Source of the DNA: Saccharomonospora amisosensis
GTDB taxonomy: Bacteria; Actinomycetota; Actinomycetes; Mycobacteriales; Pseudonocardiaceae
Length of the DNA: 64,000 nucleotides
Direction of reading: 5' to 3'
NCBI RefSeq assembly: GCF_011761185.1
Contig: NZ_JAAOYM010000001.1
Coordinates: forward strand, 1,922,001-1,986,000
Below the pieces are notes generated by a model. That model did no database searches and was not told where the DNA came from. It worked only from the letters and a program-made list of their open reading frames with translations. Positions 1 to 13,242 of this stretch are shown here, piece by piece. Both the position numbers and the translations under genes were made by a program. Position 1 is the stretch's first letter, and the number at the start of each line of letters is the position of its first letter.

Positions 1-227
<227 letters not shown>

Positions 228-309
228 AGTGCCACCCGGTCCTTTGGACGGCCCGGGCGAAGCGGGATTCAGCGGCACCGGTGAGGAACGTGAGCCGCCG
301 ACAAGAACG

Positions 310-771
310 TCACCGTGACACCACTTCCCCGGTCCTTGTGTGCGTGCCGAAGGTTCGCCGGTGGTAGGTCAGCGGCGCGCCGCCGCTGGACTCGGCGTGG
401 CACACGTCGCCGAGCACGAGATCGGCCACCGTGCGGCCGAGGAAGACACCGGCTCCCGGGATGCGTGGCACGCCCGCGTGTGTTCGCCACGGCGTGCCCG
501 CGAACTTGGCGGCACCGCCCTTGCGCGCGAATCGCGAGGCCAGTGCCGCCTGCCCGTTGCCGAGCACGTTGACGCCGAACCGGCGGGTCCTGCGCAGCAC
601 GGCCAGCAGCGCCGAGTGCCGGTCGAGCGCCACGAGCACCATGGGCGGATCCATCGACAGCGAGGCGAAGGCGCTGACGGTGGTGCCGTGCGGCAGCACG
701 GAGTCCATGCCTGTCACGACCGCTACCGGCGTGCACACCTGTGCCATCGCCGCGCGAAAGGCCGGGTTCAT
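310..771 (-). CDS. Flavin reductase-like FMN-binding protein
   Basis: About 153 residues from the ATG at 771. The N-terminal part (FRAAMAQVCTPVAVVTG, then HGTTVSAFASLSMDPPMVLVAL) and the later GVNVLGNGQAALASRFA match the flavin reductase / split-barrel FMN-binding family, which supplies reduced flavin to monooxygenases or acts as a stand-alone NAD(P)H:flavin oxidoreductase. The end, VLGDVCHAESSGGAPLTYHRR, is the usual family close. The start is uncertain: a TTG at 807 extends the frame by 12 residues, and an ATG at 857 opens a plausible N-terminus but in another frame, so a small frameshift cannot be excluded. It is divergent from the F420 oxidoreductase gene. The substrate is unknown. Confidence 0.72.
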   Translation of the reverse strand: MNPAFRAAMAQVCTPVAVVTGMDSVLPHGTTVSAFASLSMDPPMVLVALDRHSALLAVLRRTRRFGVNVLGNGQAALASRFARKGGAAKFAGTPWRTHAGVPRIPGAGVFLGRTVADLVLGDVCHAESSGGAPLTYHRRTFGTHTRTGEVVSR

Positions 772-972
772 GCGGCCGCGCCCGCTGGCTCGCCGCGCGA
801 CCGACAAGCCAGCGGCGGCGCCTCACGGGCGTTGCCGCTGGGTGGTGTCGCTGTCATCGGTGGTCCCTTCGCTTCGCCGGTTTGCCATGGGTTCTGTCAG
901 GGAGGCTACGGGCGCGCGGCGCCCGCGCCGTCTCAGTTGTGAGACCTGACGCGATCGCGCTTTTCGCGCGTC

Positions 973-1003
973 TTGACCTGGAGTGCGCTCCAGCGGCTAG
1001 CGT
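973..1003 (+). promoter_or_regulatory. MerR-family-type promoter with 19-bp spacer
   Basis: TTGACC (973-978) and TAGCGT (998-1003) are separated by 19 bp instead of 17, and the spacer carries the inverted repeat CTGGAG-tgcg-CTCCAG (978-993). An over-long spacer filled by a dyad is the hallmark of promoters remodelled by MerR-family activators. The transcript would start about 35 bp upstream of the ATG at 1045. No merR gene is present in the window, so the regulator is unlinked or lies further left. The architecture is seen directly; the regulator class is inferred. Confidence 0.72.
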
Positions 1004-1044
1004 GCGGGAGCACGGATCTGCCATCCGAAACAGGGGAGCGCTTC

Positions 1045-1920
1045 ATGGAGCTCGGCTTTCACATCCCGATCTTCGACATCGACGGTGGCACAGGCTCGAT
1101 CGCAGGCGAGCTGGCCAGGGTGGGCGCCTCGGCGGAGGCCAGCGGCGCCACCTGGCTGTCCTTCATGGACCACTTCTTCCAGATCGAGCCGACCGGGCTC
1201 CCGGCCGAGGCGCACATGCTGGAGGGCTACACCACGCTCGGCTACCTGGCCGCGCACACCTCCACGATCGAGCTCGGCCTGCTCGTCACGGGGGTGACCT
1301 ACCGGCACCCCGGACTGCTCGCCAAGATCGTCACCACGCTGGACGTGCTCTCCGGCGGCCGCGCCGCGCTGGGCATCGGCGCCGCCTGGTTCGAACGTGA
1401 ACACCGAGGTCTGGGGGTGCCGTTCCCGCCGGTGGCCGAGCGGTTCGAGCGGCTGGAGGAGACGCTGCGCATCTGCGGCCAGATGTGGGACCCGGACAAC
1501 AACGGGCCGTTCGAGGGTAAGCACTACCAGCTGGCCGAGACGCTGTGCTCGCCACAGCCGATCCACCGGCCGAAGGTGCTCATCGGGGGCGGCGGGGAAC
1601 GCAAGACGCTGCGCCTGGTGGCGCGGTACGGCGACGCCTGCAACCTGTTCGCCTCCTCACCTGCCGACGTCGAACACAAGCTCGACGTCCTGCGACGGCA
1701 CTGTGACGACGTCGGCAGGGACTACGACGACATCCACAAGACGGTGCTGGCCAACAATCCACGGCCGAGCCCCGACACCCGCGACCAGTTCGTGCGTGCG
1801 ATGGCCGACTACGCCAAGCTCGGCGTACGAACCGTCGTCGTCACGCCGACCACCGGTTCGCCGGCGGCATGGATCGACGGCATGGCACCCGCCGTCGCGC
1901 AGCTCGCCGAACTCGGCTGA
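1045..1920 (+). CDS. LLM-class F420-dependent oxidoreductase
   Basis: A 291-residue luciferase-like (TIM-barrel) protein. It begins MELGFHIPIFDIDGG and continues with GATWLSFMDHFFQ, STIELGLLVTGVTYRHPGLLAK and GRAALGIGAAWFEREHRGLG, all typical of the actinobacterial F420-dependent LLM oxidoreductases. Family members use coenzyme F420 or FMN for hydride transfer in the cytoplasm; the substrate cannot be read from sequence. The ATG at 1045 is chosen because GGGGAG lies 8-13 bases upstream and homologues begin here; an in-frame upstream TTG at 973 lies inside the promoter. It is apparently a single-gene transcript under the MerR-like promoter. Confidence 0.87.
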   Translation: MELGFHIPIFDIDGGTGSIAGELARVGASAEASGATWLSFMDHFFQIEPTGLPAEAHMLEGYTTLGYLAAHTSTIELGLLVTGVTYRHPGLLAKIVTTLDVLSGGRAALGIGAAWFEREHRGLGVPFPPVAERFERLEETLRICGQMWDPDNNGPFEGKHYQLAETLCSPQPIHRPKVLIGGGGERKTLRLVARYGDACNLFASSPADVEHKLDVLRRHCDDVGRDYDDIHKTVLANNPRPSPDTRDQFVRAMADYAKLGVRTVVVTPTTGSPAAWIDGMAPAVAQLAELG

Positions 1921-1980
1921 CGGTGCGGCCTCGGGTGCGGCCGCCACGAACTTGTCGGTACCCGGTGCCATCCTGCCGGT

Positions 1981-2277
1981 GTGATCACCGAGTTCGATGC
2001 GCGACTGTGGGTGTGGGACCCCGAACGTCGCGACAGCTGGATGTTCGCGACCCTGCCCGAGGACCTGGCCGAGGACATCCGTGCGCTGGCGGGCCCCCGC
2101 AGGGGGTTCGGGTCGTCGCGGGTACGGGTCGGTATCGGCGCCACCAGGTGGTCGACCTCCGTCTTTCCCGACCGCACGCGCGGATACCTGCTGCCGGTCA
2201 AGCGAGCCGTCCGCCGTGCCGAGGGACTCCGCCCCGGTGATGTCGCGACGGTGAGCCTGGAACTGCTCGAGCTGTGA
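1981..2277 (+). CDS. DUF1905 domain protein
   Basis: A 98-residue protein starting at GTG 1981. The order FDARLWVWDPERRDSWMFATLP, then VRVGIGATRWSTSVFPDR, then GYLLPVKRAVRRAEGLRPGD fits the DUF1905 family, a small beta-barrel-like domain of unknown biochemical role often found alone or fused to YdeI-type domains. It lies 60 bp after the oxidoreductase on the same strand and may be co-transcribed. No signal peptide or membrane segment is visible. Confidence 0.75.
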   Translation: MITEFDARLWVWDPERRDSWMFATLPEDLAEDIRALAGPRRGFGSSRVRVGIGATRWSTSVFPDRTRGYLLPVKRAVRRAEGLRPGDVATVSLELLEL

Positions 2278-2377
2278 CCCGTGCGTATGCCGCACGGTCC
2301 TGCTACTAGCCTTGATCGGCGAAATGTGCGGCGAGCGGGGGTTGCGGGTGACCGATGGGGACGTCGGAGAGCGGGTC

Positions 2378-2995
2378 ATGGGACGCGAGGAACTGGCCGT
2401 TGACCCGGTGCCGCTCGCACGCAGGCTGCTCGGTTGTGTGTTGGAGGCGCGCGGGGACGACGGCGTCGTGCGGGTGCGGCTCGCCGAGGTGGAGGCATAC
2501 CGGGGGCTGGACGACCCGGCGTCGCACTGTTACCGCGGCCGCACGGCTCGCAACGAAGTGATGTGGGGTCCGGCCGGGCACCTCTACGTCTATTTCGTGT
2601 ACGGCATGCATTTCTGCGCCAACATCGTCGGCCTCAGTGACGGCGAGCCGGGTGCGGTGCTGCTGCGCGCCGGAGAGGTCGTCGAGGGCAGGGAGCTGGC
2701 CGCCTCCCGCCGCCCCACGGCGCGCGGCGGCGGCGCGGTAGCCAAGGGCCCCGCCGTGTTGACGTCGGTGCTGGGCATCGACAGGTCCCACAACGGCGTC
2801 GACCTCACCGACGCGGGTTCGCCGGTGCGGCTGCTGGCGGGCAGGCCGGTGCCGAGCGACCGGATTCACGCCGGACCGAGGGTGGGGGTCGCCGCGGCGA
2901 TGGACGTGCCGTGGCGGTTCTGGATCGCTGGTTCGCCCGCGGTCAGCACCTACCGGCGGGGAGGGCGGGCGCGTACGCGCGTGAGGCGGCCGTGA
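2378..2995 (+). CDS. mpg: DNA-3-methyladenine glycosylase (AAG/MPG family)
   Basis: A 205-residue monofunctional DNA glycosylase that removes alkylated and deaminated purines in base-excision repair. Visible family motifs are RLAEVEAYRGLDDPASHCYRG, with the catalytic glutamate and active-site residues, then GPAGHLYVYFVYGMHFCANIV and PGAVLLRAGEVVEG. The ATG at 2378 has GGAGA seven bases upstream; an in-frame ATG at 2312 is longer but lacks a ribosome-binding site. It sits immediately before tyrS, the same pair as Rv1688-Rv1689 in M. tuberculosis, and is probably co-transcribed with it. Confidence 0.9.
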   Translation: MGREELAVDPVPLARRLLGCVLEARGDDGVVRVRLAEVEAYRGLDDPASHCYRGRTARNEVMWGPAGHLYVYFVYGMHFCANIVGLSDGEPGAVLLRAGEVVEGRELAASRRPTARGGGAVAKGPAVLTSVLGIDRSHNGVDLTDAGSPVRLLAGRPVPSDRIHAGPRVGVAAAMDVPWRFWIAGSPAVSTYRRGGRARTRVRRP

Positions 2996-3010
2996 GGGAT
3001 GATGCGGGAC

Positions 3011-4285
3011 GTGAGCGAGCACATCCTTGACGAGCTGACCTGGCGCGGTTTGATCGCGCATTCCACCGATCTCGACGCGTTGCGCCGGGACCTGGACGGC
3101 GGCCCGATCTCGGTCTACGCGGGCTTCGACCCCACGGCCCCGAGCCTGCACGCCGGACACCTGGTACAGATGCTGATGCTGCGCCGCTTCCAGAACGCGG
3201 GCCACCGGCCGGTACTGCTCGCCGGTGGGGGCACCGGGCTCATCGGTGACCCCAGGGAGGTGGGCGAGCGGGTGCTGCACTCCGAGGAGCAGGTGCGCGA
3301 GTGGGCGGGCAGGTTGCGTGGCCAGCTGGCGAAGTTCGTCGACTTCGATCATCCGGATGTGGCGCCCGTCGAGGTCAACAATCTCGACTGGCTCGGCTCC
3401 ATGACCGTGCCCGTTTTCCTGCGCGATATCGGTAAGCACTTCTCGATCAACACGATGCTGGCGAGGGAGACCGTGCGCCGCAGGCTCGAGGGCGACGGGA
3501 TGTCCTACACCGAGTTCAGCTACCTGCTGTTGCAGGCGACCGACTACCGGGAGCTGTTCGAGCGCTACGGGGTGCGGCTACAGGTCGGCGGTTCCGATCA
3601 GTGGGGCAACATCCTGGCGGGTGTGGACCTGGTTCGTCGGGTGCACGGCGAACAGGTCCACGCGCTGACCACACCGCTCATCACCGACTCCGAGGGGCGA
3701 AAGCTCGGCAAGTCCACCGGCGGCGGCAACGTCTGGCTGGATCCGGAGCTGACCTCGCCGTACGCCTGGTACCAGTACTTCGTGAACCTGCCCGACGCGG
3801 ACGTGGTGGAATGCCTGAAGTTGCTGACCTTCCTCGATGCCGACGAGATCGCCGAGCTGGAGCGGGAAACCTCCCAGCGTCCCTCGGCGCGGCTGGCGCA
3901 GCGCAGGTTGGCACAGGAGTTGACCGACCTGGTGCACGGTGAGGACCAGACGCGGCAGGTGGTCGCGGCCAGCCAGGCCCTGTTCGGCCGGGGACAGCTC
4001 GCAGAACTGGAGCCCGCCACGCTCGACGCGGCGATGGCCGAGGTGCCGACAGGTGAGGTGAAGCTGACCGACGAGCCGACGATCGTCGACGTGCTGCTGG
4101 CGGGCGGGCTCGTGGACAGCAAGGGTGCCGCGCGGCGCACCGTCAAGGAGGGCGGTGCGTACGTGAACAACACCAAGATCACCGACGCGGAGTGGCGTCC
4201 CTCGCCGGGCGATGCGTTGCACGGGCGGTGGCTTGTGGTGCGCAGGGGCAAGCGCACCCTGGCGGGGGTTCGGCTGCTCGCCTGA
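3011..4285 (+). CDS. tyrS: Tyrosyl-tRNA synthetase
   Basis: A class I aminoacyl-tRNA synthetase that charges tRNA-Tyr. Seen are the HIGH-type motif ([10 protein letters not shown]), the tyrosine-pocket segment [18 protein letters not shown], the KMSKS-type loop KLGKS and a C-terminal S4-like RNA-binding domain ([20 protein letters not shown]). GTG 3011 gives 424 residues and the usual beginning [18 protein letters not shown] codons at 2999 and 3002 would add four residues but have poorer spacing. It lies 15 bp after mpg and just upstream of the rrn leader. A T-box is not evident. Confidence 0.95.
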   Translation: MSEHILDELTWRGLIAHSTDLDALRRDLDGGPISVYAGFDPTAPSLHAGHLVQMLMLRRFQNAGHRPVLLAGGGTGLIGDPREVGERVLHSEEQVREWAGRLRGQLAKFVDFDHPDVAPVEVNNLDWLGSMTVPVFLRDIGKHFSINTMLARETVRRRLEGDGMSYTEFSYLLLQATDYRELFERYGVRLQVGGSDQWGNILAGVDLVRRVHGEQVHALTTPLITDSEGRKLGKSTGGGNVWLDPELTSPYAWYQYFVNLPDADVVECLKLLTFLDADEIAELERETSQRPSARLAQRRLAQELTDLVHGEDQTRQVVAASQALFGRGQLAELEPATLDAAMAEVPTGEVKLTDEPTIVDVLLAGGLVDSKGAARRTVKEGGAYVNNTKITDAEWRPSPGDALHGRWLVVRRGKRTLAGVRLLA

Positions 4286-4634
4286 AATAGCTCGCTGACC
4301 AGGGGTTTCGCTGGAAGTGACCCCCCTGTGCACGGCGGGGGACAAGGGGTGTAATCTTTTCCTTGTCGCCGGGGAGACCGGGCCGGGCAAGATCCTGGCG
4401 CGGGTTACCAGGCAGGGGAATGCGAGCCAAGCTCTCACCGTTGAAGGTGATAGAGTGGGTGTTCCCAAAAGGGCGAGTCCTCCCACACAGGCCGAGTCGG
4501 GCAGGTGGGGATGACGGCGCCCTCAACAACCACGTGTTGTTTGAGAACTCAACAGTGTGCTAGCAGATTTTGTGTTTGTGGTGTTTGTTTTTGCCCCTTT
4601 TTTGTGGGTTTTTTTGAGTTTGAGTTCAGGGTTT
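4286..4634 (+). promoter_or_regulatory. rrn leader and promoter region
   Basis: This 349-bp stretch between tyrS and 16S rRNA has no credible gene. It should hold the rRNA promoters; a possible -10 (TAATCT, 4352-4357) is visible but its -35 is weak, so no promoter is fixed with confidence. Bases 4536-4560 contain a TTGAGAACTCAA dyad (4541-4552) followed by cagtgtgc, the conserved element found ahead of 16S in actinobacterial rrn operons and thought to act in antitermination or processing. A related TGTTTGAGAA occurs before the 23S gene (about 6321). A T/G-rich run (4566-4640) leads into 16S. Confidence 0.6.
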
Positions 4635-9499
<4,865 letters not shown>

Positions 9500-9571
9500 C
9501 AAAACCCCCATGCACCCGCACCCACTCTGCAACTCTGAAACACCACACCACACCGTGGTTGTTTCACCACC

Positions 9572-9689
9572 GTTTCGGTGGCCACAGCGACAGGGACACG
9601 CCCGGACCCATCCCGAACCCGGAAGCTAAGCCTGCCAGCGCCGATGGTACTGCACCCCCACGGGTGTGGGAGAGTAGGACACCGCCGAA
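9572..9689 (+). rRNA. rrf: 5S ribosomal RNA
   Basis: A 117-nt 5S rRNA begins near tttcggtggccacagcgaca. It shows the conserved CCCGATCC-like segment as cggacccatcccgaacccgg, ending gggagagtaggacaccgccg. The 5' and 3' ends (ttcggtgg / ccgccgaa) pair as the terminal helix. It lies 72 nt after 23S and just before the operon terminator. Confidence 0.93.
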
Positions 9690-9701
9690 CACCAACAACC
9701 A

Positions 9702-9744
9702 AAGGCCCGTTAGGATAGGTCGGCTGACCGTCCTAACGGGCCTT
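9702..9744 (+). terminator. Strong intrinsic terminator of the rrn operon
   Basis: Perfect 14-bp inverted repeat AAGGCCCGTTAGGA (9702-9715) and TCCTAACGGGCCTT (9731-9744); the 15-nt loop contains a further small stem (ggtc/gacc). It begins 13 nt after 5S rRNA. The T-run is short, as is usual for GC-rich actinomycete hairpin terminators. Confidence 0.9.
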
Positions 9745-9782
9745 CGGTATGTCTACGTTCATAGTGCGCACTAGGAGGACAC

Positions 9783-11165
9783 GTGTCCGAGTTCGGCCGG
9801 CGCGACTCAGAGAACGACGGCGAGTCCGCTCGACCGCGGCGACGCGACGAGGATCGCCGGAACAAGCCGGCTGGCGAGGGTGCTCGGGCGTACCGCGACG
9901 ATCGCAGGCGGCGCGACGACAGGGCCCGTGGCCAGGACCCGCGCAGGCAGGATGGCAGCCAGGATCGCGGCCGTGGCGGGCACGGCAGACCCGGACAGGA
10001 CGAACGGATCGGGGACGAACGGGGCCGGGACGGTTCGGGTAGGTTCGGCCACGGAGAGCGGTCACAGCGAGACCGTGGGTCCGGCCGCGACGAGCGGGAC
10101 CGCTCCTACCGGCCGCGCCGCGATCGAGAGGATTCCGGTCGGCCCGACGGCGACCGCCGCACGGGGCGCGGCGGTCACGGAGAGCACGGAGGTCATGGTG
10201 GGCACGGACGGCAGAGCGGTCACGGAAGTCATGGTGGCGGACGGCCGCGCCATGGCGACGGAGCGCGTGGCCACGACGGGCCTCGCCGGGACAACCGCGC
10301 CGCCGGCGAGGACAGGCCGCACCGGGGTGGTGCCGAGTATCGGCAGCGTCGAGAAGGCGGGCCACGCCGGGAGTACAGGCAACGGCAGGACTCCGGTGCA
10401 CGCCGTGAGCAGCCGCGTCGCGAGGGTGGGCCGCACCGCGCTGCCCGGGCGCCACGCGAGCGCGGGCAGCGCGACGAGGTGGTGGCGCGTGAGCTGCTGG
10501 AGGCTCCGGAACTGCCTGAGGACATCGACTTCGCCGACCTCGACTTCGAAGCGCGCCGGGAGTTGCGTTCCCTGCCCAAGGACCTCGCCGAGCGCGTGGG
10601 TCGCCATCTCGTCGCGGCGGGTTCACTGGTGGACGAGGACCCCGAGGCCGCACTCACCCATGCCAGGTACGCCAAGTCGAAGGCGTCGAGAATCCCCGTC
10701 GTGCGGGAAGCCGTCGGGCTCGCCGCGTACCACGCGGGAAACTGGTCGGAGGCATTGTCGGAGCTGCGTGCGGTGCGCCGTATGACCCGCACCGACGCGC
10801 ACGTCGCCGTGATCGCCGACGCGGAGCGGGCACTGGGCAGGCCGGAACGCGCGCTGGACATCGCCAAGGAGACCGATCTGAAGACATTGCCGAAGGAGGT
10901 CCAGGTCGAACTGCGTATCGTCGCCGCCGGTGCGCGCCGCGACCTTGGGCAACTCGACGCGGCCGTGGTGGCTTTGCAGGGTGACGACCTGGACCCGAAG
11001 CGAAGCGAGCCGTGGAGCGCGCGACTGTTCTACGCCTATGCGGACAACCTCGCCGCCGCTGGGCGCACCGACGAGGCGGTGCGCTGGTTCCTGCACGCGG
11101 CCGACGCGGATCTGGAGGAAGAGACCGATGCCGCCGAGCGTGCCGGGGAGTTGGCTGGTGGCTGA
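9783..11165 (+). CDS. TPR-like protein with long disordered N-terminus
   Basis: 460 residues from GTG 9783. Residues about 1-225 are low complexity, rich in Arg, Gly, Asp and His, with a GHGGHGGHG-type stretch near residue 140. From about residue 230 the chain becomes helical and repeat-like (LPEDIDFADLDFEARRELRSL, DPEAALTHARYAKSKASR, VGLAAYHAGNWSEALSELRAV), the tetratricopeptide-like pattern of Rv1691 homologues, which hold the same position. GGAGGAC precedes the start. It overlaps the HAD gene by 8 nt, so the two are translationally coupled. No enzymatic motif is seen. The charged arm next to an rrn operon suggests RNA or ribosome contact, but that is inference. Confidence 0.82.
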   Translation: MSEFGRRDSENDGESARPRRRDEDRRNKPAGEGARAYRDDRRRRDDRARGQDPRRQDGSQDRGRGGHGRPGQDERIGDERGRDGSGRFGHGERSQRDRGSGRDERDRSYRPRRDREDSGRPDGDRRTGRGGHGEHGGHGGHGRQSGHGSHGGGRPRHGDGARGHDGPRRDNRAAGEDRPHRGGAEYRQRREGGPRREYRQRQDSGARREQPRREGGPHRAARAPRERGQRDEVVARELLEAPELPEDIDFADLDFEARRELRSLPKDLAERVGRHLVAAGSLVDEDPEAALTHARYAKSKASRIPVVREAVGLAAYHAGNWSEALSELRAVRRMTRTDAHVAVIADAERALGRPERALDIAKETDLKTLPKEVQVELRIVAAGARRDLGQLDAAVVALQGDDLDPKRSEPWSARLFYAYADNLAAAGRTDEAVRWFLHAADADLEEETDAAERAGELAGG

Positions 11166-12177
11166 GTCGATGCTGCTACTGGACAGGCACGATGCCGTGC
11201 TGCTCGACCTGGATGGCACGGTTTACCGCGGGGCGCGCCCCATCACGGGGGTCCCCGAGACGATCACCAGCGTGCGAAGGCGCGGCGTCGCCGTCCGGTT
11301 CGTCACCAACAACGCGGCGAAAGCCCCCTCGGCCGTCGCTGAGCACCTGACCGCGCTCGGTGTCGCCGCGGACGCGGGCGAGGTGAGCACGAGCGCACAG
11401 GCGGCCGCGCAGGTGCTGCGGCAGCGGTTGCCGGAGGGCGCGGCGGTGCTCGTGGTCGGCACCGCGTCGCTGGCCGCTGAGGTGGATGGTGTGGGACTGC
11501 GGGCGGTGCCCGCGGCCGGGGCGACCGATGAACAGGCCGAGCGGGTCGACGCCGTGGTGCAGGGACACTCACCCGACACCTGCTGGGCGGACCTGGCGCG
11601 GGCTTGCCTGGCCGTGCGAGCTGGTGCGTACTGGGTCGCCTGCAACGGTGACGTCACCCTGCCCACCGAACGTGGCGAACTTCCCGGCAACGGTTCCATG
11701 GTGGCCGCGCTGAGGGCCGCGACCGGCGCCGAGCCGGAGATCGCGGGCAAGCCGCGCCCGCCGGTGCTGCGCACTGCGGCCGAGTCGGCCGCGGCGGGCG
11801 ATCCGCTCGTGGTCGGTGACCGGCTCGACACCGATATCGCGGGCGCTACCGCGACCGGGTTCGCCTCGCTGGCCGTGCTCAGCGGTGTCGCGACCCCGGC
11901 CGAGCTGCTCGCGGCGGGGCCCGCCGAACGCCCCCGGTACCTGGCAACCGATCTGACAGCGCTGCAAGGCAAGGCCGATGAGCTGGAGGTCGCCCCCCGG
12001 CCAGGCTGGCGCGTCTGCGCCGAGGACGGCGTGCTGGTCGCGTCGAGCAACGGAGAGCGCGACGCCGTGGATCTGCTGAGGGCGCTGTGTGCCGCCGCAT
12101 GGCGGCACGGCACATCGGCGGTGCGGGCGGGTGAGGAGATCGCCGAGGCCGCGCTGGCGGAGCTGGGCCTGGTGTGA
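11158..12177 (+). CDS. HAD-IIA family sugar-phosphate phosphatase
   Basis: 339 residues starting at GTG 11158, preceded by GGGGAG at seven-base spacing inside the previous gene; ATG 11170 is the alternative. Motif I is AVLLDLDGTVYRG (nucleophile Asp and general-acid Asp), motif II VRFVTNN with a catalytic Thr, and motif IV VVGDRLDTDIAGA. The middle cap segment fits the HAD-IIA (NagD/PGP) group, which dephosphorylates small phosphometabolites in the cytoplasm. This is the Rv1692 position, where the M. tuberculosis enzyme is reported as a glycerol-3-phosphate phosphatase. A C-terminal extension of about 70 residues follows the catalytic core. Confidence 0.88.
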   Translation: MAESMLLLDRHDAVLLDLDGTVYRGARPITGVPETITSVRRRGVAVRFVTNNAAKAPSAVAEHLTALGVAADAGEVSTSAQAAAQVLRQRLPEGAAVLVVGTASLAAEVDGVGLRAVPAAGATDEQAERVDAVVQGHSPDTCWADLARACLAVRAGAYWVACNGDVTLPTERGELPGNGSMVAALRAATGAEPEIAGKPRPPVLRTAAESAAAGDPLVVGDRLDTDIAGATATGFASLAVLSGVATPAELLAAGPAERPRYLATDLTALQGKADELEVAPRPGWRVCAEDGVLVASSNGERDAVDLLRALCAAAWRHGTSAVRAGEEIAEAALAELGLV

Positions 12178-12211
12178 GCGAGTGCGCGCCCGGATCGGTT
12201 AGCGTTGGGTC

Positions 12212-12421
12212 GTGCGAGAACAGACAGACCCAGCCGAAAGGCCCGTGCCGGGGCCCCCTCCCGGGCACGCGGCGCACGACGCCGACCCGCGCGCCGGGAT
12301 CGAGGAGGCCGTCGCCGCGCTCGACGAACTCGGTGACCTGCCGGTGGCGGAGCATGTCGAGCGCTTCGACGCGGTGCACACCGAACTGGCCGTCGCGCTT
12401 TCCAGCATCGACAAGGTCTGA
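12212..12421 (+). CDS. Small conserved protein (Rv1693-like)
   Basis: 69 residues from GTG 12212. The N-terminus is proline-rich and disordered; the second half (GIEEAVAALDELGDLPVAEH, then VERFDAVHTELAVALSSID) is a predicted helical pair. Between the HAD phosphatase and tlyA actinobacteria usually carry a short gene with this ending (Rv1693 in M. tuberculosis), so it is likely real despite its size. Its stop lies 2 bp before the tlyA start. Function unknown. Confidence 0.75.
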   Translation: MREQTDPAERPVPGPPPGHAAHDADPRAGIEEAVAALDELGDLPVAEHVERFDAVHTELAVALSSIDKV

Positions 12422-12423
12422 CG

Positions 12424-13242
12424 ATGCCGCGCAAAGCGCGCCTTGACGCCGAATTGGTGCGCAGGGGCCTCGCGCGTTCGAGGGAACACGCCAGCAGGCT
12501 GATCGGCGAGGGCAGGGTGAGCGTGCGGGGACTTCGCGCGAGCAAGCCGGCAAGCGGGGTGGAGGCGGACGCGGCGATCGTCGTGCGAACTGAGGACGAC
12601 CCCGGCTGGGCCTCGCGGGGCGCGCACAAGCTGCTCGGTGCGCTGCGGGCGTTCGGCCCACGCGGACTGACCGTCGAGGGCAAGCGCTGCCTGGACGCTG
12701 GCGCCTCGACCGGGGGATTCACCGACGTGCTGCTCCGCGAGGGCGCTGCCGCCGTTGTCGCCGTGGACGTGGGTAGGGGACTGCTGGACTGGCGGTTGCG
12801 CAGCGACGAGCGTGTCCTGGTGCTCGACCGGACCAACGTCCGCAACCTGACCCCCGAGCTGATCGGCGGCACCGTCGACCTGGTGGTCGCCGACCTGTCG
12901 TTCATTTCACTGAAGCTCGTGTTGCCAGCGCTGGCGGCCTGTGCGGGCGAGGGCGCCGACCTGTTGCCGATGGTGAAACCCCAGTTCGAGGTCGGCAGGC
13001 AGCGGCTCGGCAGCGGTGGTGTGGTGCGCGACCCCGAGCTGCGGGCCTGCGCCGTGCTGGACGTACTCGGTAGTGCCTCGGCGCTGGGGCTGCACCCACG
13101 CGGCGTGGTGGCCAGCCCGCTGCCAGGGCCGTCGGGCAATGTCGAGTACTTCGTCTGGCTTCGGCGGGAAGCCGAGGGTGAGACCGACCCTGCCACCGTG
13201 ACGCGACTGGTGCGGGCAGCTGTCGAGGAGGGCCCGTCGTGA
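12424..13242 (+). CDS. tlyA: rRNA 2'-O-methyltransferase TlyA
   Basis: 272 residues. An N-terminal S4 RNA-binding domain (residues about 4-65, RLDAELVRRGLARSREHASR) is followed by a Rossmann FtsJ-like methyltransferase with the SAM motif CLDAGASTGGFTDVLL and the region VDLVVADLSFISLKLVLPAL. TlyA 2'-O-methylates 16S C1409 and 23S C1920, which makes ribosomes sensitive to capreomycin and viomycin. The conserved gene neighbourhood supports orthology. It overlaps nadK by 4 nt. Confidence 0.95.
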   Translation: MPRKARLDAELVRRGLARSREHASRLIGEGRVSVRGLRASKPASGVEADAAIVVRTEDDPGWASRGAHKLLGALRAFGPRGLTVEGKRCLDAGASTGGFTDVLLREGAAAVVAVDVGRGLLDWRLRSDERVLVLDRTNVRNLTPELIGGTVDLVVADLSFISLKLVLPALAACAGEGADLLPMVKPQFEVGRQRLGSGGVVRDPELRACAVLDVLGSASALGLHPRGVVASPLPGPSGNVEYFVWLRREAEGETDPATVTRLVRAAVEEGPS

